Assembly (NCBI RefSeq): GCF_000688335.1
Contig: NZ_JHZX01000001.1
Location: 2,170,001 to 2,234,000 of the forward strand
Origin: Sediminibacter sp. Hel_I_10
GTDB taxonomy: Bacteria > Bacteroidota > Bacteroidia > Flavobacteriales > Flavobacteriaceae
Direction: 5' to 3'
Length of the DNA: 64,000 nucleotides
This document shows, piece by piece, positions 24,809 through 33,758 of this stretch (positions within the stretch are counted from its first letter, which is position 1; each line of letters opens with the position of its first letter). The notes beneath the pieces were generated by a model. The model saw nothing but the letters and a program-made list of their open reading frames with translations, was not told the origin of the DNA and did not search any database. The position numbers were made by a program, and so were the translations under genes.

Positions 24809-26056
24809 ATGATGAACGACACTGTAAAACCTATCGATTTTAACGTTGAAAATATAAGACAAGACTTTCCTATTCTGCAACGCGAGGTCAATGGGAAACC
24901 CTTGGTATATTTAGATAATGCCGCAACGTCGCAAACACCGAAGCAGGTGATTGATGTGATTGTAGACTATTATTCTAATTACAATGCTAATATCCATAGA
25001 GGCGTTCATACCTTAAGTCAAGAAGCGACTGATTTGTATGAGCAGGCCCGAATCAAAATCCAAAATCATTTTAATATTGAAAAGAGTTACGAGGTTATTT
25101 TAACTTCTGGCACCACTCATGGTATTAATTTAGTAGCAAGTGGCTTTGCATCCTTATTAAAAAAAGGCGATGAGATTATAGTATCTGCATTAGAACACCA
25201 TAGCAACATCGTGCCTTGGCAAATGCTGTGCGAGCGCACAGGTGCTACTTTAAGAGTCGTGCCTATGGATGTTAATGGCCAGCTACTTTTAGAGGACTAC
25301 GATCAACTACTTTCAGAAAAAACGAAACTCGTATTTGTCAACCATATTTCGAATGCTCTAGGCACCATCAACCCTATAAAACTGATGATTGAGAAAGCAC
25401 ATGCTGTTGGAGCCGCGGTTTTAGTAGATGGTGCACAATCCTGTCCGCATCTTAAACCAGACCTACAGGCATTAGATGTTGATTTTTACGTAACTTCTGC
25501 TCATAAAATTTGCGGTCCTACGGGTGTTGGCATGCTGTATGGAAAAGAAGCATGGTTAACCAAGTTGCCGCCGTATCAAGGAGGTGGCGAAATGATAGAT
25601 CAGGTGTCTTTTGAGAAAACGACCTATGCAGGTTTACCTCATAAATTTGAAGCAGGAACGCCAAACATTTGTGGCGGAATCGCTTTTGGTGCAGCCTTAG
25701 ATTATATGAATATCGTTGGTTTTGATGCTATTGCTACATATGAGCACAGTTTGCTTGAATACGCTACCAAAGCATTATCTCAAATAGAAGGGCTTAAAAT
25801 TTATGGGCCTAAAGATTTAGAAGCAAAAACATCTGTTGTTTCTTTTAATATCGAAGGCATACACCCTTATGATATTGGTACTATTTTAGATAAAATGGGC
25901 ATCGCTGTTCGTACGGGACATCATTGTGCACAACCCATTATGGATTTCTTTAAAATTCCTGGAACGGTAAGGGCTTCTTTCGCGTTTTACAATACTATGG
26001 AAGAAATCGATGCGCTAGTTTCTGGTGTAAAGAAAGCAAAAATGATGCTGTCTTAA
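24809..26056 (+). CDS. sufS: Cysteine desulfurase SufS
   Basis: 415 residues, group II (SufS/CsdA) PLP enzyme that takes sulfur from L-cysteine for Fe-S assembly. LVYLDNAATSQTPKQV is the N-terminal signature, TSAHKICGPTGVG carries the PLP lysine, and RTGHHCAQP carries the catalytic cysteine on the short group II loop. Two ATG codons are adjacent (24809 and 24812), just after the -7 box, so a leaderless start is likely. sufE, its sulfur-accepting partner, is two genes downstream. It is separated from sufABCD by the opposing padR cassette. Confidence 0.96.
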   Translation: MMNDTVKPIDFNVENIRQDFPILQREVNGKPLVYLDNAATSQTPKQVIDVIVDYYSNYNANIHRGVHTLSQEATDLYEQARIKIQNHFNIEKSYEVILTSGTTHGINLVASGFASLLKKGDEIIVSALEHHSNIVPWQMLCERTGATLRVVPMDVNGQLLLEDYDQLLSEKTKLVFVNHISNALGTINPIKLMIEKAHAVGAAVLVDGAQSCPHLKPDLQALDVDFYVTSAHKICGPTGVGMLYGKEAWLTKLPPYQGGGEMIDQVSFEKTTYAGLPHKFEAGTPNICGGIAFGAALDYMNIVGFDAIATYEHSLLEYATKALSQIEGLKIYGPKDLEAKTSVVSFNIEGIHPYDIGTILDKMGIAVRTGHHCAQPIMDFFKIPGTVRASFAFYNTMEEIDALVSGVKKAKMMLS

Positions 26057-26110
26057 ACTTTGGCTTTCTTTTTGTTTTACCTTTAGTACAACTCAAAAAA
26101 CGAGAACGTC

Positions 26111-26908
26111 ATGAAACATTTCACAGTATTTATATTTGCCATTTTATTAAAATCGTGTGGAGCTTCAGATGGAGCTTCAAATTCCGCAGAAACCTCTATG
26201 AAAGACGCGCATCAAATGCTCTCTGGAGCATACGCTGTGACGTCCTTAGAAACCAATGATGTGGCTGAGGGCTTAACACTTGAATTTGATTCTGAAACTA
26301 AAAAAGTGTCTGGTCACTCCGGTTGCAATAGCTTTTTTGGGTCTTATGAAGTCTCTGGCAATACCCTTACTTTTGGTCCATTAGCGTCTACCAAGATGAT
26401 GTGTGAGGATAAAAAGAATGCATTAGAATCTAAAATGCTTAACGTCCTTTCTCAAACAAACACTTATGAGATTAAAGACAAGCAACTTCTTTTGAAAAAG
26501 GATAAACAAACGCTGCTCATGTCTCAAAAAACTACTAAAAAACAACAAAACAGCACACTTACCTACGAAGCAAATACGCGTGGTTTTTACGAAAAAATTT
26601 GGGTTGAAGGAGATCAATTACACTTTACGAATGACCGCTACGCAAAGGCAGTTGTGACCAACACCTTGTCAAAAGAAGATAAGGAAGCGTTAGATCTTTT
26701 AATGCAAAACATCAATGTTAAAGCTCTGGCCGATTTAGAAGCGCCATCAAAAGCCTTTCAATATGACGGTGCAGCAATTGCAAGCCTTCAAATTGAAACT
26801 AATGGAGAAACTTACAAAACCACTTCTTTTGATCACGGAAATCCGCCACAGGCCATAAAAGATTTGGTAAATAAACTGTTGTCCATCAAAGAAGCAATGG
26901 TCGAGTAA
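26111..26908 (+). CDS. META/HslJ-domain lipoprotein
   Basis: 265 residues. Lipoprotein signal MKHFTVFIFAILLKSC with Cys near residue 16. Residues about 35-140 form a META/HslJ domain: LSGAYAVTSLE, VSGHSGCNSFFGSYEV, LTFGPLASTKMMCEDKKN, with the typical GCN and MMC cysteines. The second half (about 150-265, from YEANTRGFYEKIWVEGDQLH) looks like a separate beta-rich domain I do not recognise. It lies between sufS and sufE and is probably cotranscribed. META proteins in E. coli (HslJ) are linked to stress and novobiocin tolerance; a link to Fe-S assembly is not established. Confidence 0.8.
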   Translation: MKHFTVFIFAILLKSCGASDGASNSAETSMKDAHQMLSGAYAVTSLETNDVAEGLTLEFDSETKKVSGHSGCNSFFGSYEVSGNTLTFGPLASTKMMCEDKKNALESKMLNVLSQTNTYEIKDKQLLLKKDKQTLLMSQKTTKKQQNSTLTYEANTRGFYEKIWVEGDQLHFTNDRYAKAVVTNTLSKEDKEALDLLMQNINVKALADLEAPSKAFQYDGAAIASLQIETNGETYKTTSFDHGNPPQAIKDLVNKLLSIKEAMVE

Positions 26909-26919
26909 TAGAGATATTG

Positions 26920-26927
26920 TATCTTTG
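26920..26927 (+). promoter_or_regulatory. Candidate -7 box before sufE
   Basis: TATCTTTG, 42 bp before the sufE ATG. No clear TTG at -33, so sufE may have its own start in addition to read-through from sufS. Confidence 0.4.
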
Positions 26928-26969
26928 CAACTTCGGAAATAGTATAGTGAAGACCAAAACATTTAAACG

Positions 26970-27392
26970 ATGAGCATTTCAGAAATACAAGAAGAAATCA
27001 TTGAAGAATTCGCCATGTTTGAAGACTGGGAAGAACGCTATCAATATATGATAGATCTCGGTAAATCCTTGCCTTTAATTGACGAAAAATATAAAACTGA
27101 AGACCATATCATCAAAGGCTGCCAAAGTAGAGTTTGGGTTCATGCCGCAATGAATGACGATAAAGTAGAATTTACAGCAGATAGTGACGCCATTATCACA
27201 AAAGGCATCATTGCTATTTTAATAAGAGCGTTTTCTAATCAAAACCCTAATGCCATTATAGAGGCGAATACCGATTTTATTGATAAAATTGGACTTAAAG
27301 AACATTTGTCTCCAACTAGAGCAAATGGTTTGGTAAGCATGATCAAGCAATTAAAGATGTATGCCATTGCTTACAAAACACAATTAAACTAA
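26970..27392 (+). CDS. sufE: Cysteine desulfuration protein SufE
   Basis: 140 residues, the normal length. IIKGCQSRVWVHA contains the sulfur-accepting cysteine (about residue 51) on the conserved loop; EEFAMFEDWEERYQYMIDLG is the usual N-terminal helix. SufE takes persulfide from SufS and hands it to SufBCD. It is encoded downstream of sufS with the META lipoprotein between, and is followed by the DUF59 gene. Confidence 0.96.
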   Translation: MSISEIQEEIIEEFAMFEDWEERYQYMIDLGKSLPLIDEKYKTEDHIIKGCQSRVWVHAAMNDDKVEFTADSDAIITKGIIAILIRAFSNQNPNAIIEANTDFIDKIGLKEHLSPTRANGLVSMIKQLKMYAIAYKTQLN

Positions 27393-27491
27393 AAGTAGCT
27401 GTCAAGTCAGAAGTTGTACAATCATCATCAGATGACGCATCATCTCGACTTAAACAAACAGAAGTACTTTAAACTAATAAATGCAGAGATT

Positions 27492-27818
27492 ATGAGTGAG
27501 ACTAAAATAGACACCAACGCCCTTGGAGAAAAAATTGTAAGAATTTTAAAAACCATTTTCGATCCAGAAATTCCGGTAGATATTTATGAATTAGGGCTTA
27601 TTTATGACGTTTTTGTCAATGAGGATTATGATGTCAAAATCTTAATGACGTTGACCACTCCAAACTGCCCAGTTGCAGAGACTTTGCCTTTAGAAGTTGA
27701 GGAAAAGGTGAAATCCCTTAACGATGTCAATTCTGCCGAAGTAGAAATCACCTTTGATCCACCATGGAGCCAAGACCTAATGAGCGAAGAAGCGAAGTTA
27801 GAATTGGGCATGTTGTAA
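27492..27818 (+). CDS. DUF59 (MIP18/SufT-like) Fe-S maturation protein
   Basis: 108 residues from the ATG at 27492 (MSETKIDTNA). The longer open frame before it shows no family character. IFDPEIPVDIYELGLIYDVF and TTPNCPVAETLP (with the conserved Cys) are DUF59 signatures, and ITFDPPWSQDLMSEEAKLEL is the C-terminal hallmark of the SUF-associated subgroup. SufT-type proteins help mature or deliver Fe-S clusters. It closes the suf region 99 bp after sufE and starts 38 bp before the ABC exporter. Confidence 0.9.
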   Translation: MSETKIDTNALGEKIVRILKTIFDPEIPVDIYELGLIYDVFVNEDYDVKILMTLTTPNCPVAETLPLEVEEKVKSLNDVNSAEVEITFDPPWSQDLMSEEAKLELGML

Positions 27819-27855
27819 TTTCTTTCTCTTACCCAATTTTCATATCATAAATTGA

Positions 27856-29691
27856 ATGGCTAGACAAGGCCCAAAATCCCTGCAAGACCAAAAAAAGGTC
27901 AATATCAAGGGGTCATTTAGTGCATTGGTGTTTATTCCTCGTTTCTTTAAAGAAATTTGGAACACCAATAAGCGTCTGTTTTTGGCATCTGCACTTTGCC
28001 GATTTATTGGTGCCGTTTTGCCCGTTGTGATTTTATGGATTGGTAAAATTATCATAGATGAGATCGTCCTTCAAACCAAATCGGAATCTGTAGACCTCAC
28101 CACGCTATGGTGGTATGTTGGTATTGAGTTTGGATTGATTATTCTTTCAGATCTCGTAAGTAGAGCTATTTCTTTAACCGATGGATTATTGGGAGATGCT
28201 TATTCTATTGATTCTTCTGTGCGAATTATGAAAAAAACCAGCAAGATCGATATGAGCTTGCTAGAAGATTCAGAGTTTTATGATAAGCTTGAGCGCGCCA
28301 GAACCCAAACGACCGGGAGAGTAGGGTTGATGTCAAACGCCTTGGGAGAACTTCAAAGCCTAATTTCAATAGGGACACTTATTGCGGGACTTATCTATTT
28401 TGAGCCCTACCTTATTATTTTATTGGTGTTGAGTATTATACCTTCTTTTATTAATGAAATTTGGTTTAGTCAGCAACAATATTCTTTGGCTAGAGGCTGG
28501 ACGGCAGAGCGACGTGAGTTGGATTATCTTAGGTACATTGGTGCCAATAATGAAACAGCTAAAGAGATTAAACTTTTTGGTTTGACCGACTTTATTGTAG
28601 GCCGTTTTGAGCGGTTGTCTCAAGAGTATTTTGAACTCAATAAAAAATTGGCGGTAAAACGGTCGGCATTGGGCTTTCTGTTTAATGTGTTAGGGACGTT
28701 AAGCTATTATGGTGCCTATGTGTTTATCATTTATCGGGTTGTTACAGGCTTTATTACTTTGGGTGAGCTTACCTTTCTTTCGGGAGCGTTCAATAGATTG
28801 ACTAAAAATCTCCAAGAGTTTTTCTCAAAATTTACCAGAATCACGGAGAGCGCACTTTATCTTAAGGATTATTTTGAATTCATTGATATTTCGGTAGTGC
28901 CTAAACATTCCGAAGATCAACCGTTGCCCGTAAAAATTAAGACAGGTTTTGAGTTTAAGAATGTGCATTTTGCCTATCCAGGATCAGATATTGAAATCTT
29001 AAAAGGGATCACTTTTAAGATAGAAGCAGGAGAAAAATTAGCCTTTGTTGGGCAAAACGGTGCGGGCAAGACCACACTTACTAAATTGTTGTTGCGATTT
29101 TACGAGCCCACTTCTGGAGAGATCTTGTTGGATGGTGTCAACATCAATCGCTTTAACAAATCAGAATATCAAGCATTTTTTGGAGTCATCTTTCAGGACT
29201 TTTTTAAGTATGAATTTACAGCCCGAGAGAATATCGCCATTGGTGACATCAAAGAGTTGCATAATCAGGAAAAAATTGAAAATGCTTCGGAACTAAGCTT
29301 GGCGAATGAGGTGATTTCCGAATTAAAAAAAGGCTATGACCAGCAGTTGGGCAAACGCTTTGCTAAAGGACAGGATCTTTCTGGCGGTCAATGGCAAAAG
29401 GTAGCTTTAGCTAGAGCTTATATGAAAGATGCCGAGGTGATGATTCTTGATGAACCTACCTCTGCTTTAGATGCAAAAGCAGAAAGTGATGTGTTCCAAA
29501 GATTTATTGCCCTAACAGAAAACAAGACGAGCATTATCATCTCCCACCGTTTTTCTACAGTAAGACAAGCGAACCGAATTTTGGTTCTAGAAGCAGGGCA
29601 AGTTCTCGAGATAGGCACTCATGTTGAACTTATGGAAAACAAGTCGCTCTACGCACAGCTTTTTGCTTTGCAGGCGGAAGGCTATCAATAA
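27856..29691 (+). CDS. ABC transporter, fused membrane and ATPase domains (exporter type)
   Basis: 611 residues. The N-terminal membrane domain (about 35-340) has six hydrophobic helices in the exporter style. The ATPase domain (about 365-605) has Walker A FVGQNGAGKTTLTK, Q-loop GVIFQDFFKYEF, signature LSGGQWQKVALARA, Walker B VMILDEPTSALD and the switch ISHRFST. As a half-transporter it should act as a homodimer. The substrate is unknown; similar Bacteroidota proteins include lipid and peptide exporters. It follows the DUF59 gene by 37 bp and precedes DUF2480 by 19 bp, so read-through from the suf genes is possible. Confidence 0.9.
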   Translation: MARQGPKSLQDQKKVNIKGSFSALVFIPRFFKEIWNTNKRLFLASALCRFIGAVLPVVILWIGKIIIDEIVLQTKSESVDLTTLWWYVGIEFGLIILSDLVSRAISLTDGLLGDAYSIDSSVRIMKKTSKIDMSLLEDSEFYDKLERARTQTTGRVGLMSNALGELQSLISIGTLIAGLIYFEPYLIILLVLSIIPSFINEIWFSQQQYSLARGWTAERRELDYLRYIGANNETAKEIKLFGLTDFIVGRFERLSQEYFELNKKLAVKRSALGFLFNVLGTLSYYGAYVFIIYRVVTGFITLGELTFLSGAFNRLTKNLQEFFSKFTRITESALYLKDYFEFIDISVVPKHSEDQPLPVKIKTGFEFKNVHFAYPGSDIEILKGITFKIEAGEKLAFVGQNGAGKTTLTKLLLRFYEPTSGEILLDGVNINRFNKSEYQAFFGVIFQDFFKYEFTARENIAIGDIKELHNQEKIENASELSLANEVISELKKGYDQQLGKRFAKGQDLSGGQWQKVALARAYMKDAEVMILDEPTSALDAKAESDVFQRFIALTENKTSIIISHRFSTVRQANRILVLEAGQVLEIGTHVELMENKSLYAQLFALQAEGYQ

Positions 29692-29710
29692 AAAATATTA
29701 AATTTGTAAC

Positions 29711-30217
29711 ATGCAAGAAGAGATAGTAAACAGAGTTGCTTTAAGTAAGTTGATGGTCGTAGATTTAGAGGATTATTATCCTGAAGGTGAGCGCGTTCAA
29801 TTTGATATTAAAGATTGGCTGCATGAAGGTTTCGTGTTGCGTGAGAAAGAATTTAGAGCGCAAGTTGCAGCTTATGATTGGTCTCAGCATAAAGATCAAT
29901 TTGTAGCATTAACTTGTACTGCAGATGCTATAATTCCCGCTTGGGCCTATATGTTGATCACAATGGAGATTTCTGCTTTTGCTAGAAAAGTAAGTGTAGG
30001 AGATTTGCAGTTGCTTGAAACCGCAATTTATCAAGACATCATTAATGCTTTAGATGTTACGCCTTATCAAGATAAGCCGTTGATTGTTAAAGGGTGTTCT
30101 CACAAGCCTGTGCCTCCTAATGCCTACATCATGCTTTCTGCAAAATTAAGACCTATAGCAAAATCAATAATGTACGGCGAGGCATGTTCTTCTGTTCCTC
30201 TGTACAAACGGAAATAG
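29711..30217 (+). CDS. DUF2480 family protein
   Basis: 168 residues, soluble. I recognise the DUF2480 pattern of Bacteroidota: VDLEDYYPEGERVQFDIKDW, LTCTADAIIPAWAYMLIT, YQDKPLIVKGCSHKPVPPNA and the C-terminal SIMYGEACSSVPLYKRK. The repeated Cys (LTCT, GCSH, EACS) are well placed for metal or redox work, and members are often near SUF genes, but no function is established. It starts 19 bp after the ABC exporter gene. Confidence 0.88.
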   Translation: MQEEIVNRVALSKLMVVDLEDYYPEGERVQFDIKDWLHEGFVLREKEFRAQVAAYDWSQHKDQFVALTCTADAIIPAWAYMLITMEISAFARKVSVGDLQLLETAIYQDIINALDVTPYQDKPLIVKGCSHKPVPPNAYIMLSAKLRPIAKSIMYGEACSSVPLYKRK

Positions 30218-30299
30218 TGGTTTTATACAGCATTAATAAACCAAACCTGCTTAACCACCGTATATAGAAATCTAATAACTAAAAACTAAAGAAAAGACG

Positions 30300-31241
30300 A
30301 TGTCAAAAAAATTACTCCTTACAGTAGCTTTAATGGTGTTGGCCTCTGTTGGTTTCTCGCAAACCAAAGAAGAATTGCAAGCTCAAAAGAAAGCAAGACA
30401 GGCCGAAGCTAATGTGGCTCAAAAAAAAGCAGATTCTATTCAAGCCATTATTGATGCTATGCCAGGATGGCGTGTAGGTGCCTTTGGTACTGTTGGTGGA
30501 AGTTTATCAAATTTCAATAACTGGTATGCGCAAGGTGTGCCAAATAATAGCTCTGGAAATATTGGAATTACGGTTAATGCCTACGCCAATTTAATTGAAG
30601 ATAAGTTTTTCTGGAGAAACTCATTAAACACTAATTTGAGTTGGGTGAAATTGGATGATCAAGATGATCCTACCGATAATGATAATTTTGAACCCACTAC
30701 AGATGTATTTAATATTTCATCTCTATACGGAAGAAAGTTAAGTGAAAATCTAGCGGCTTCTGGATTGATGGAATATAGAACCACACTTTTAGACAACTTT
30801 AATGATCCCGGATATTTAGATGTTGGTATTGGAGGCACCTGGACACCAATAAATAATTTAATTGTGGTGATACACCCATTAAACTACAACTTTGTTTTCT
30901 CTAATAAGGATGCCATTTACGAGTCTTCTCTTGGTGCTAAGATTGTTGCAGATTACACCAGACAGATAGGGAAGATTAATTTCAAAACCAATTTCTCTAC
31001 GTTTCAAAGCTATAAGAGCAGTGACCTCTCTAATTTTACTTGGACAAACTCTTTTAGCTATACCCTTTGGAAAAATCTAGGTGTAGGATTTGATTTTGCC
31101 TTAAGAAGCAATCATCAAGAGGCGCTTGATTATGCCATTTCTCAATTATCCGCAGATTATGCTGGAGAGCCTTTAACCTATGACAATGTAGATAATGACT
31201 TACAAACCTATTATACGGTAGGTTTGAGTTATAAGTTTTAA
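30300..31241 (+). CDS. DUF3078 outer-membrane-type protein
   Basis: 313 residues. Signal peptide MSKKLLLTVALMVLASVGFS ending at Q21. A charged, coiled-coil-like segment (22-55, rich in K, Q and A) follows, then a beta-rich domain from WRVGAFGTVGGSLSNFNNWY to the end in TVGLSYKF. The terminal aromatic residue and alternating pattern suggest an outer-membrane barrel. This is the DUF3078 family of Bacteroidota, function unknown. It ends at a strong bidirectional terminator. Confidence 0.85.
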   Translation: MSKKLLLTVALMVLASVGFSQTKEELQAQKKARQAEANVAQKKADSIQAIIDAMPGWRVGAFGTVGGSLSNFNNWYAQGVPNNSSGNIGITVNAYANLIEDKFFWRNSLNTNLSWVKLDDQDDPTDNDNFEPTTDVFNISSLYGRKLSENLAASGLMEYRTTLLDNFNDPGYLDVGIGGTWTPINNLIVVIHPLNYNFVFSNKDAIYESSLGAKIVADYTRQIGKINFKTNFSTFQSYKSSDLSNFTWTNSFSYTLWKNLGVGFDFALRSNHQEALDYAISQLSADYAGEPLTYDNVDNDLQTYYTVGLSYKF

Positions 31242-31263
31242 ACTTTATTCATACATCATAAAA

Positions 31264-31293
31264 AAAAAGGCACCTCAATTGAGGTGCCTTTTT
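31264..31293. terminator. Bidirectional terminator between DUF3078 and hflX
   Basis: A perfect 30-bp palindrome centred between 31278 and 31279 (core GGCACCTCAA / TTGAGGTGCC) with A and T runs at its ends. It touches the hflX stop codon at 31294. Confidence 0.9.
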
Positions 31294-32508
31294 TTATTCC
31301 TCTTCATCAGAATAATCTGGATAAAGAAAATTGTTATAAGGAAATCTCGTAACATGAATTTCCCTTACTTCATCATAGACCCGTTTTTTAAAGGTGTCTA
31401 GATTCTTTTTATTCAACGCCGAAATAAATAGCGCATTGTTTCCAATACGATTCATCCAACTGCGCTTCCAATCCTCTAAGGTATAATGAAGCGATGTTTT
31501 TTCGGTCATCAAATCATCGTCGTCTATTGTTTCAGCTTTATAGGCATCTATTTTATTAAATACCATAATAGTGGGTTTATCTGAGCTATCGATCTCACCC
31601 AAGATTTTGTTTACAGAAGCAATGTGCTCCTCAAAATTGGGATGTGAAATATCAACCACATGCAGTAAAAGGTCTGCTTCTCTAACTTCATCAAGCGTAC
31701 TTTTAAATGATTCTACGAGCTGGGTGGGTAACTTTCTAATAAACCCTACAGTATCGGTCATTAGGAAAGGCAGGTTTTGTATCACTACTTTTCTTACCGT
31801 GGTATCCAAGGTGGCGAAGAGTTTATCTTCGGCAAACACATCACTTTTACTAATGACGTTCATCAATGTGGATTTGCCAACATTGGTATAACCAACCAAA
31901 GCGACTCTCACCATCTTGCCTCTGTTGCCGCGTTGTACAGACATTTGTTTATCGATAGTTTTGATCTTGTCCTTTAATAAGGCAATTTTATCCCTAACAA
32001 TTCTACGGTCTGTTTCAATTTCAGTTTCACCAGGGCCACGCATTCCAATCCCACCTTTTTGGCGTTCAAGGTGCGTCCACATGCCCTTAAGTCTTGGCAG
32101 TAAATATTCACACTGTGCAAGTTCTACCTGAGTTCTGGCATAACTTGTTGTGGCGCGTTGTGCAAAGATATCTAGGATAAGATTTGTTCTATCCAGTACC
32201 TTGCAGTTTAGTATTTTACTAATGTTTCTTTCTTGAGCGGCAGAGAGTTCATCGTCAAAAATGGCAGTGCCAACATCATTATCTTCGATAAATTGTTGCA
32301 CCTCTTTCATCTTCCCAGAACCAATAAAGGTTTTTGGATTGGGCATATCCATTTTTTGTGTGTAGCGTTTTAAGACTTCACCACCTGCGGTATATGTTAA
32401 AAACTCAAGTTCGTCCAAATATTCCTTGGAGCGCTCTTCATTTTGATCTCTGGTTACTACGCCAATGAGGACGGCCTTCTCCAGTTCAATATCTTTTTTT
32501 TCTATCAT
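31294..32508 (-). CDS. hflX: Ribosome-associated GTPase HflX
   Basis: 404 residues. HflX binds the 50S subunit and splits stalled ribosomes, with GTP use. N-terminal domain with PKTFIGSGKMKEVQ and AIFDDELSAAQERN; then the linker GGIGMRGPGETEIETDRR; then the G domain with VALVGYTNVGKSTLMN (G1), DTVGF (G3) and NKIDAY (G4). An acidic tail follows. A TAACTTTG box lies 16 bp before the ATG on the minus strand. It is convergent with DUF3078 and divergent from the nuclease-fold gene at 32604. Confidence 0.96.
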   Translation of the reverse strand: MIEKKDIELEKAVLIGVVTRDQNEERSKEYLDELEFLTYTAGGEVLKRYTQKMDMPNPKTFIGSGKMKEVQQFIEDNDVGTAIFDDELSAAQERNISKILNCKVLDRTNLILDIFAQRATTSYARTQVELAQCEYLLPRLKGMWTHLERQKGGIGMRGPGETEIETDRRIVRDKIALLKDKIKTIDKQMSVQRGNRGKMVRVALVGYTNVGKSTLMNVISKSDVFAEDKLFATLDTTVRKVVIQNLPFLMTDTVGFIRKLPTQLVESFKSTLDEVREADLLLHVVDISHPNFEEHIASVNKILGEIDSSDKPTIMVFNKIDAYKAETIDDDDLMTEKTSLHYTLEDWKRSWMNRIGNNALFISALNKKNLDTFKKRVYDEVREIHVTRFPYNNFLYPDYSDEEE

Positions 32509-32524
32509 AGGTCCTTATAATTTA

Positions 32525-32532
32525 CAAAGTTA
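32525..32532 (-). promoter_or_regulatory. Candidate -7 box of hflX
   Basis: TAACTTTG on the minus strand, 16 bp before the ATG. A TTG at the right distance is not seen. Confidence 0.5.
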
Positions 32533-32603
32533 AGTAATTGGTCGTTTTAGGTCGAGGTTTTATAAACTTAATTTGTAATATTGAAAGTACTGAAAAGAGG
32601 TGA

Positions 32604-33557
32604 ATGGTTCAAAATATTGCATTTTATAATTTAGAAAATCTTTTTGATTTTCGTGATGATAGATCTATTGGCGGTGATAATGATTTTTTACCTAATTCTG
32701 AAAAGCGATGGACCAAGAAGCGTTATGAGAAAAAAATTGAAAATTTGGGTCATGTTATTTCTAAGATTGGAAACACTCCTGAAGACGAGCCTCCAGTACT
32801 GATAGGTCTTGCGGAAGTTGAAAATAAACGTGTCTTGCATGACTTAACTCAAAGTAGAGGCCTGAGAAACCATCATTATAAGTTTGTTCATTTTGATTCT
32901 AAAGACGAGCGTGGTATTGACGTGGCTTTGCTCTATAACCCCCTATATTTTAAAGTTGAAACGACCAAAACCTTGACGTTTAGTTTTCTAAAGGATAATG
33001 GAAATCAAGATTATACCAGAGATATTCTCATGGTTTCGGGGAAGCTCCATAATTTAGATATTCACGTTTTTGTGAATCATTGGCCTTCTAGAAGAGAAGG
33101 CCTTCCTCTTTCTAACCCCAAAAGACGCATCGCTGCTGAGAATATTATCACGGCAATCCATAAGATCAAGCAGAATGAACTTGATGCTAAAATTATCATT
33201 ATGGGCGATTTTAATGACAATCCAAGTGATGAGAGTATCCAATATTTAACGAAAAACGCCAATTTGTACAATCCCATGGCTACAATGCGCTCCTATACTA
33301 AAGGGAGCCTCAATCATAATTTTACATGGAATCTTTTCGATCAGATTCTTTTTACCCCTAATTTTCTAAGCGCTAATGATGGAGAACTAAAGTTTGAAGG
33401 AGCCGAAGTCTTTGATGCCATTTTTCTAAAGCAGGATAAAGGCAGATTTAAAGGGCAACCCTCACGAACTTTTGCAGGCCAAAAATATATGGGTGGATTT
33501 AGTGATCATTTTCCTGTTTTTATCACTTTGTCAGTAAAAAATATGCTTACGTCTTAG
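32604..33557 (+). CDS. Endonuclease/exonuclease/phosphatase-fold protein (cytoplasmic)
   Basis: 317 residues, no signal peptide. The EEP fold is read from FYNLENLFDF, GLAEVENKRVL (metal Glu), DERGIDVALLY, VFVNHWPSRREG, IIMGDFNDNPSD (catalytic Asp/Asn) and GGFSDHFPVFI (catalytic Asp-His). The fold covers DNases, phosphodiesterases and lipid phosphatases and the substrate is not clear. A paralog with a signal peptide lies at 52344. The two differ mainly in location, which suggests one works inside the cell and the other in the periplasm or outside. Confidence 0.88.
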   Translation: MVQNIAFYNLENLFDFRDDRSIGGDNDFLPNSEKRWTKKRYEKKIENLGHVISKIGNTPEDEPPVLIGLAEVENKRVLHDLTQSRGLRNHHYKFVHFDSKDERGIDVALLYNPLYFKVETTKTLTFSFLKDNGNQDYTRDILMVSGKLHNLDIHVFVNHWPSRREGLPLSNPKRRIAAENIITAIHKIKQNELDAKIIIMGDFNDNPSDESIQYLTKNANLYNPMATMRSYTKGSLNHNFTWNLFDQILFTPNFLSANDGELKFEGAEVFDAIFLKQDKGRFKGQPSRTFAGQKYMGGFSDHFPVFITLSVKNMLTS

Positions 33558-33758
33558 CACTTAACTTTTAACGATTATAATTGCTCTTTATCTATTATAG
33601 CGGTGTTAACAGTACGTTAATTAGCATTTTTTTTATCTTCGGTTACTTATTCGAGTTCACAATATCAATATTGATTTTATAGCTATCTCTCTTCTGCCCC
33701 TAAGAACTAGCATAAAATATTAATAGCCAATATGATAACTCAACAAAAAAATGCTAGT

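Noticed and set aside
27414-27491. Longer N-terminus for the DUF59 protein
   Set aside because: The added residues (rich in H, N, K) are not family-like; ATG 27492 gives the normal length.
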